This document shows, in pieces, positions 59,839 to 64,000 of a stretch of 64,000 bases of DNA. The DNA is taken from positions 1 to 64,000 of the forward strand of contig NZ_LMEP01000028.1 of NCBI RefSeq assembly GCF_001426405.1, read 5' to 3'. This stretch comes from Streptomyces sp. Root1304 (lineage in GTDB: Bacteria; Actinomycetota; Actinomycetes; Streptomycetales; Streptomycetaceae). The notes below the pieces were generated by a model that saw only the letters and a program-made list of their open reading frames with translations, did not search any database and was not told where the DNA came from. How positions within the stretch are numbered: the first letter of the stretch is position 1; each line of letters starts with the position of its first letter. Position numbers and translations under genes: made by a program.

Positions 59839-60022
59839 GGCCGGGACGGTACGGACGCCTGTACGAGGGCGGGGGCGGCGTAGCGGGCGGTCACCTGGAC
59901 TTCTCCGTTCGTTCAGGGAGGCACGGGGGTGGCCCCCCCCGGGTGGCCGGGCAGGGGTTGCCCGGGTGCGGAGAGCGTGGGTGTAATGGCCACGAGGGGG
60001 CTTTCCGTCTGAGGAGTACCCC

Positions 60023-60964
60023 ATGCGTGTCGTCGAAGTGACCGCCTACGGCGGACCCGAGGTCCTCAGAATGGCCCGCCGGGCCGAGCCGGAGGCCGGG
60101 GCCGTACCGGGGAAGGTACGGGTGCGCCTGAAGGCGGCCGGAGTGAACCAGGCGGATCTGCGGATCCGTGCGGGGAAGTACGCGGAGGCGGTCGGCTCGC
60201 TCAGGCCCCCGTTCGTCCTGGGGACGGACTTCGCGGGCAGGCTGCTCGACCACGCTCCCGGGATGCCGCCGGGGACCCGGGTGGCCGGTCTCGTGCCGTG
60301 GTTCGAGTCGCTGACCGGCGACGGCACCTACGCGGAGGTCATCTGGGCCGACCCGGAGTGGCTGGCCCCGATCCCGGACGACGTGGAGTTCACCGTGGCC
60401 GCGTCCCTGCCGCTGGCCTCGGCCACCGCCGAGCAGGGCCTCGAACGGCTCGCGCTGCGGCCGGGCGCGTCGCTGCTCGTGACCGGTGCGAGCGCGGTGG
60501 TGGGCCGCATCGCGGTCCAGCTGGCGCACGCCGCGGGGCTCCGGGTGGTGGCCGTCGCCCACGAGGGCGACGAGAGCGAGCTGCGGATCCTCGGCGCGGA
60601 CCACGTCGTCACGCGCGGGGCCCCGGAGGACGTGGTCGCCAAGGTCCTCGAAGGCGATCCGTACCGGGTGGACGGGGTCTTCGACGGGGCGCTCGTCGGA
60701 GACGCGCTGCTGCCCGTCCTGAAGGACGGCGGCGTGTTCGCGGCGCTCGCCCCCGACCGGGTCCCGGCCCCCGAGCGCGGCATCCGCGTCGAGGCGGTAC
60801 GGGCCGTGCCGGACGCGGCCCGGCTGACGGAGACGCTGCGGAAGGTGGCCGACCGGGAGCTGATCACCCGAGTGGCCGACGTGATGCCCCTGGAGGAGGT
60901 CGCGGAGGCGCACCGCCGGGCGGAGGCGGGCCACCGGCCCGGCCGCATCATCCTGATGATCTGA
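60023..60964 (+). CDS. Zinc-independent MDR oxidoreductase (quinone-reductase-like)
   Basis: 313 residues, ribosome site gaggag. Medium-chain reductase: N-terminal catalytic part (RLKAAGVNQADLRIRAG, FVLGTDFAGRLLDHAPGM), then a Rossmann motif TGASAVVGRIAVQLAHAAG (about 154-172). No zinc-binding Cys/His set is seen, so it is of the quinone oxidoreductase or enoyl-reductase branch and should use NADPH. The substrate is unknown. Ends at a strong terminator. Confidence 0.92.
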   Translation: MRVVEVTAYGGPEVLRMARRAEPEAGAVPGKVRVRLKAAGVNQADLRIRAGKYAEAVGSLRPPFVLGTDFAGRLLDHAPGMPPGTRVAGLVPWFESLTGDGTYAEVIWADPEWLAPIPDDVEFTVAASLPLASATAEQGLERLALRPGASLLVTGASAVVGRIAVQLAHAAGLRVVAVAHEGDESELRILGADHVVTRGAPEDVVAKVLEGDPYRVDGVFDGALVGDALLPVLKDGGVFAALAPDRVPAPERGIRVEAVRAVPDAARLTETLRKVADRELITRVADVMPLEEVAEAHRRAEAGHRPGRIILMI

Positions 60965-60984
60965 GCCCCGGACGCCGAACGACG

Positions 60985-61026
60985 AAGGCCCCGGATCCGG
61001 CTTCACCGCCGGATCCGGGGCCTTTT
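60985..61026 (+). terminator. Terminator after the MDR gene
   Basis: 17-bp perfect arms (60985-61001 and 61008-61024) with a 6-nt loop and a terminal T-run (cctttt), the best intrinsic terminator in the window. Confidence 0.93.
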
Positions 61027-61066
61027 CGCTGTTTTCGATGAACCGGAACCCCACCTGTCACAACTC

Positions 61067-61097
61067 TTGGTCTAGACCTTGACAGGTCCAGACCAAT
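61067..61097 (+). promoter_or_regulatory. Chitinase promoter with two DasR-type dre sites
   Basis: TTGGTCTAGACCTT (61067-61080) and AGGTCCAGACCAAT (61084-61097) match the DasR element TGGTCTAGACCA and the direct-repeat boxes known from Streptomyces chitinase promoters. A TTGACA -35 hexamer (61079-61084) lies between them, so DasR binding would occlude RNA polymerase. This predicts repression relieved by glucosamine-6-phosphate made from chitin. Confidence 0.9.
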
Positions 61098-61149
61098 CAC
61101 GCTTCGCTGTGTGCTCCCCCACCCGGTCCCCACCCGGAAGGAAGCACGC

Positions 61150-62040
61150 ATGCTGCGCAAGCTGCTCACCCTGATGGCCGCGCTCTGTACGGCCGTCGGA
61201 CTCGCCGTACTCCTCCCCGCCGCCTCGGCGGGCGCCGCCCCCGCCTGTGTCGGCGCCTGGAACTCCGGCAGCGTCTACACCGGCGGCATGACCGCCTCGT
61301 ACAACGGCCACAACTGGTACGCGAAGTGGTGGACGCAGAACGAGCGCCCCGGCGCCTCCGACGTCTGGCGCGACGAGGGCGCCTGCGGTACGGGCGGCGG
61401 CGGCACGGACCCGGATCCCTCCGGATTCGTCGTCTCCCAGGCCGAGTTCGACCAGATGTTCCCGAACAGGAACCCCTTCTACACGTACGCGGGCCTCACC
61501 GCGGCCCTCAAGTCGTACCCCGGGTTCGCCACCACCGGCAGTGACACGGTGAAGAAGCAGGAGGCCGCGGCCTTCCTCGCGAACGTCTCCCACGAGACCG
61601 GCGGGCTCTACTACATCGTCGAGCAGAACACGGCCAACTACCCGCACTACTGCGACACGAGCCAGTCCTACGGCTGCCCGGCCGGGCAGGCCGCCTACTA
61701 CGGCCGCGGCCCGATCCAGCTCTCCTGGAACTTCAACTATAAGGCCGCCGGCGACGCCCTCGGCATCGACCTGCTGAACAACCCCTGGCGCGTCGAGCAG
61801 GATCCGGCCGTCGCCATGTCGACGGGCCTCTGGTACTGGAACACGCAGAGCGGCCCCGGCACCATGACCGGCCACAACGCGATGGTCAACGGCGCCGGGT
61901 TCGGCGAGACGATCCGCTCGATCAACGGGACGCTGGAGTGCAACGGCGGCAACCCGGCCCAGGTCCAGAGCCGGGTCGCCAAGTACCAGCAGTTCACCCA
62001 GATCCTGGGCGTCCCCACCGGGGCGAACCTGTACTGCTAG
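61150..62040 (+). CDS. Secreted family 19 chitinase with chitin-binding domain
   Basis: 296 residues from ATG 61150. Signal peptide to about 30 (LAVLLPAASAGAAPA). A CBM5/12-type chitin-binding module (about 31-79: CVGAWNSGSVYTGG, NGHNWYAKWWTQNERPG) is followed by a Gly/Asp linker and the GH19 catalytic domain. Catalytic acids are the Glu in NVSHETGG and the Glu in YYIVEQN (about 153 and 162); YGRGPIQLSWNFNY follows. It hydrolyses chitin with inversion. Expression should follow the dre/DasR promoter upstream. It is followed immediately by the minus-strand DUF397 gene. Confidence 0.96.
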   Translation: MLRKLLTLMAALCTAVGLAVLLPAASAGAAPACVGAWNSGSVYTGGMTASYNGHNWYAKWWTQNERPGASDVWRDEGACGTGGGGTDPDPSGFVVSQAEFDQMFPNRNPFYTYAGLTAALKSYPGFATTGSDTVKKQEAAAFLANVSHETGGLYYIVEQNTANYPHYCDTSQSYGCPAGQAAYYGRGPIQLSWNFNYKAAGDALGIDLLNNPWRVEQDPAVAMSTGLWYWNTQSGPGTMTGHNAMVNGAGFGETIRSINGTLECNGGNPAQVQSRVAKYQQFTQILGVPTGANLYC

Positions 62041-62041
62041 G

Positions 62042-62218
62042 TCACTCCTGCCAGGCGACGAAGGCACTCCAGGCGGCGGGCTCCACGGCGAACGTGGGCC
62101 CGTCGCTCACCTTCGAGTCCCGCAGGTGGACGGCGTGGGGGCAGGTGGCGACTTCTACGCAGTTGCCGCCGCTGCTGTCGCTGTAACTGGACTTGAACCA
62201 GTGCAGGGTCTCGCTCAT
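62042..62218 (-). CDS. DUF397 small regulatory-partner protein
   Basis: 58 residues, too short for many gene finders: MSETLHWFKSSYSDSSGGNC at the start, then VEVATCPHAVHLRDSKV and the end WSAFVAWQE. DUF397 proteins pair with XRE regulators in streptomycetes, and the gene overlaps the XRE stop by 4 bp (ATGA), so translation is coupled. These pairs behave like toxin-antitoxin or sigma-like modules affecting development; the direction of effect varies. It is convergent with and almost abutting chitinase (2 bp). Confidence 0.93.
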   Translation of the reverse strand: MSETLHWFKSSYSDSSGGNCVEVATCPHAVHLRDSKVSDGPTFAVEPAAWSAFVAWQE

Positions 62219-63051
62219 CTCCGTACTCCCGCCAACTCCTCGATGACGCCCAGCGACCTGCGCGGATCCAGGGCCTGTGCCCGGATCTTCGCATACTGCT
62301 GCGTGTGCATACTCACCTTCGTTCGGTCGGTGATCAACAGGCTCTCCCTCTGGATCTCCAAGTAGGTCACGTGGTCGTGAGCCGGGGTTTCGATGATGTT
62401 CAGGTCACCCCGGTCGCCCGCGTACTCCCCCTCCAGCCCCGCGTCCAAGGGCAGCACCTGGAGGTTTACGTTCCTCCTCCGGGCGCAATCCGCCAGATAT
62501 GCGAGTTGCTCGCGCAAGATCTCCTCGCTTCCGATCGGCCGCCGCAGCACTGACTCGTCGAGAACCAACTCGATCTCGCACACCGGCTTCCGGTCGAACA
62601 GCGCCTTCCGTGCCATCCGGCCGACCACCAACTCCTCCGCGCGCTCCGGAGTTGGCTCAGGGTGGCCACCGGAGATCAACGCCCGTGCATACCCCTCCGT
62701 CTGGAACAACCCGTGCACCACGTGGTTCGCGTACAGGCACAGCGCCACCGCCTTCTGCTCGATCGGCGCGTACCCGCGGAACTGTTCCGGCAGCTTCTCC
62801 AGCCGTACCAGCTCCCGCATCTCCTCGAAGATGCCCGTGCCGCCGCCCAGTACGCGTTCGAGGTGGACCAGCATGTCGTCGCTCACCGGGTGGAGGAGCC
62901 GTTCCATGGCGCTGATCGCCGCGCCGGTGAAGCCCATCTGCTGGCCGAGTTGTTCCTGTGTCAGGCCCTTCTTCATCCGCAATCGCTTTGCGACCGCCGC
63001 TGCCATCCTGGCCGCAGGGCCGACTGATTCCTTGATTTCCGCTCGTGCCAT
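62215..63051 (-). CDS. XRE-family regulator (DUF5753 type), partner of DUF397
   Basis: 278 residues. An N-terminal lambda-repressor-like helix-turn-helix (RLRMKKGLTQEQLGQQMGFT followed by GAAISAMERLLHPVS, about 23-57) leads to the DUF5753 C-terminal region from about 85 (IEQKAVALCLYANHVVHGLF, EYAGDRGDLNIIETPAHDHV, VTYLEIQRESLLITD). Whi5/BldB-type XRE-DUF397 pairs control development or secondary metabolism. Upstream are three 10-bp direct repeats that may be its operator. Confidence 0.94.
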   Translation of the reverse strand: MARAEIKESVGPAARMAAAVAKRLRMKKGLTQEQLGQQMGFTGAAISAMERLLHPVSDDMLVHLERVLGGGTGIFEEMRELVRLEKLPEQFRGYAPIEQKAVALCLYANHVVHGLFQTEGYARALISGGHPEPTPERAEELVVGRMARKALFDRKPVCEIELVLDESVLRRPIGSEEILREQLAYLADCARRRNVNLQVLPLDAGLEGEYAGDRGDLNIIETPAHDHVTYLEIQRESLLITDRTKVSMHTQQYAKIRAQALDPRRSLGVIEELAGVRR

Positions 63052-63069
63052 TCATGCTCCCCGTTCGGA

Positions 63070-63099
63070 CTCAACCGATCTCAACCGGTCTCAACTGCT
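63070..63099. promoter_or_regulatory. Three 10-bp direct repeats upstream of the XRE gene
   Basis: CTCAACCGAT, CTCAACCGGT and CTCAACTGCT at 63070-63079, 63080-63089 and 63090-63099, directly before the XRE start (63051 on the minus strand). Spacing of exactly one helical turn would place proteins on one face of the DNA, as for cooperative operators. Confidence 0.7.
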
Positions 63100-63208
63100 C
63101 CCCGCCGAATTCGACTGCGTGCGGGGCGCGTTGGCGCAGGTCAAGGGAATGCCGACGCGCCCGCCGTAGTCGTGGAAAACGCTAGCGCCGACGCGGGAGC
63201 ATGGTCTC

Positions 63209-63616
63209 GTGAATGAAGAGAATCGGGAAGTGAAGGTGGATTGGATTCCTGTTTCCGGATTCCAACTCCGCAAGGCGGGCGTACAATTCGACGCCGTCCG
63301 CGTGGACGGCGACGAGGGGCGTCGGCTCGCCGACTGGATGGAGGGGCTCACCGGGGGAGACCCGGGGCCGGTGGTGATCGAGGCGAACGGGCGGCGCGGG
63401 GTCTACTTCCTGGTTCCGCCGGGGACGACCGCACGGAAGGCGTGGCCGCGCGGGGTGACCCGCTTCAACGCCGGACCCGCCCATGTGAGTTACGTACCGG
63501 TGCCGGCGCTGACGGGCAGGACCTGGCCCCTCTCCTGGCGCTGCCCCCCGACCGCCCCGGACCGCTTCGTCCACCCCTTGCTGCTCCGCAGCGCGGTCAC
63601 CGAGCTGCTGCCCTGA
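63209..63616 (+). CDS. Conserved small soluble protein, possibly primase/polymerase-like fragment
   Basis: 135 residues with GTG start. The core VQFDAVRVDGDEGRRLADWM, VVIEANGRRGVYFLVPPGTT and WPLSWRCPPTAPDRFVHPLL resembles streptomycete proteins annotated as bifunctional DNA primase/polymerase N-terminal-like or unknown. No catalytic acids typical of prim-pol are evident, so it is probably a non-catalytic relative. It is flanked by the XRE pair and the CopG/PIN pair, a small accessory cluster. Confidence 0.7.
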   Translation: MNEENREVKVDWIPVSGFQLRKAGVQFDAVRVDGDEGRRLADWMEGLTGGDPGPVVIEANGRRGVYFLVPPGTTARKAWPRGVTRFNAGPAHVSYVPVPALTGRTWPLSWRCPPTAPDRFVHPLLLRSAVTELLP

Positions 63617-63634
63617 ACGCACATACATCAATCT

Positions 63635-63660
63635 GGTACATGGGCTAAGGTTGGTACATG
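63635..63660 (+). promoter_or_regulatory. Repeated GGTACATG and likely leaderless promoter of the CopG gene
   Basis: GGTACATG occurs at 63635-63642 and again at 63653-63660, the second containing the CopG ATG. A -10-like TAAGGT at 63645-63650 lies 7 bp before that ATG, too close for a leader, so the mRNA may start at the start codon. The repeats may be the CopG operator. Confidence 0.55.
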
Positions 63661-63924
63661 TCCATGAAGCGCACGAACGTGTACGCCGACCCCGAGGACC
63701 TCGCGATCATCAAGGAGGCCGCCAAGCGGCGCGGTGTCAGCGAGGCGGAGATCATCCGGCAGGGGATCCACCTGGCGGCCATGGCGAACCGGGTCTGGGA
63801 CGAGCCGCTGTTCTCGCGGACGTTCGAGGGGCGCGGCCAGACCCTGGCCAAGGCCGAAGTCCGGGACGTAGTGGCCGACGCCGTCCGACGTGAGACGGAC
63901 ACGGAAGCGGGTACGGCTGCGTGA
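63658..63924 (+). CDS. Ribbon-helix-helix (CopG/Arc) protein, antitoxin of a PIN pair
   Basis: 88 residues. RTNVYADPEDLAIIKEAAKR is the ribbon and first helix, VSEAEIIRQGIHLAAMAN the second. The C-terminal part (about 55-88), rich in acidic and polar residues, should bind the toxin. Its stop overlaps the next gene's GTG (GTGA), a standard antitoxin-toxin coupling. It should also repress its own promoter through the repeats around 63635-63660. Confidence 0.9.
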   Translation: MSMKRTNVYADPEDLAIIKEAAKRRGVSEAEIIRQGIHLAAMANRVWDEPLFSRTFEGRGQTLAKAEVRDVVADAVRRETDTEAGTAA

Positions 63925-64000
63925 TCGTCGTTGTGGCCGACACCTCGGGGCTGCTGGCCGCCCTCGATTCCACCCACCCCGAACACGCGGCGGCCAACGA
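63921..64000 (+). CDS. PIN-domain ribonuclease toxin, cut by the window end
   Basis: Only 26 residues are present (GTG start; VVVADTSGLLAALDSTHPEH). The Asp in VVADTSGLL is the first of the PIN active-site acids; the VapC-like start pattern is typical. With the coupled CopG-type gene upstream it forms a type II toxin-antitoxin pair. The rest lies outside this window. Confidence 0.82.
   Translation, partial: MIVVVADTSGLLAALDSTHPEHAAAN

Noticed and set aside
26..64000. CRISPR arrays
   Set aside because: All repeats found are short tandem or inverted units without spacer-length regularity, and no cas genes are present.

Overview
This window is chromosomal DNA from a streptomycete. The evidence is very high G+C coding sequence, frequent GTG starts, the dnaK-grpE-dnaJ-hspR cassette with HspR (HAIR) operators, a 16-bp Streptomyces-type parS site, a DasR-type (dre) chitinase promoter and an XRE/DUF397 pair. 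From memory, the gene order dcd ... dnaK ... clpB ... pyrE-fba ... kyn ... purA resembles the core region of other Streptomyces chromosomes. The parS site suggests the origin half of the chromosome.

Region by region. 1-3154 is a decayed integrative element. It is bounded by two exact 30-bp copies of the 3' end of tRNA-Gly(CCC) and carries a truncated tyrosine integrase and one cargo gene of unknown, possibly defence, function. 3317-8732 holds nucleotide metabolism genes (dcd, a phosphoribosyltransferase), a Yip1-type membrane protein, a large membrane Fe-S reductase and a sugar transferase that has lost its catalytic Asp-Glu pair. 8850-13170 is the DnaK chaperone operon with its repressor HspR. 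13190-14975 is the most unusual locus: a LuxR-type regulator with a Cys/His-rich N-terminus is divergent from a small secreted peptide that carries EPSWE four times, and the peptide overlaps by 4 nt (GTGA) a truncated Rieske-like protein whose cluster histidines read as arginines. clpB follows, with its own HAIR site. 18095-26966 holds housekeeping and membrane genes plus a tandem pair of tiny membrane proteins with Ser/Cys- and Gly/Cys-rich tails, each preceded by a near-identical 28-bp element. 26991-30021 has pyrE, parS inside a perfect 40-bp palindrome, fba and a MalY-type lyase. 30239-35417 holds secreted and transport proteins. 35542-38561 is a tryptophan-to-anthranilate (kynurenine) operon. 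38659-43457 has a two-component system, a P450 and a hydrolase/MarR divergent pair. 43577-46689 is an ABC exporter with a GbsR/MarR-type regulator. 47812-50042 has a diacylglycerol-kinase-like gene and purA. 50106-59838 has two paralogous receptor-like Ser/Thr kinases, an SDR/LysR divergent pair, a secreted FG-GAP protein and a membrane-anchored PstS-like fusion. 60023-62040 has an MDR oxidoreductase and a GH19 chitinase. 62042-64000 has an XRE/DUF397 pair, a conserved unknown gene and a CopG/PIN toxin-antitoxin pair cut by the window end.

How they work together: HspR, encoded at the end of the dnaK operon, should repress both that operon and clpB through the HAIR sites. The kyn genes form one catabolic unit. 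Several divergent regulator/target pairs (SDR/LysR, hydrolase/MarR, ABC/GbsR-type) have inverted repeats in the shared spacer or are otherwise arranged as local circuits. The EPSWE locus looks like a self-contained, regulated, exported-peptide system that I do not recognise. All functions are inferred by reading sequences; no database search was run.
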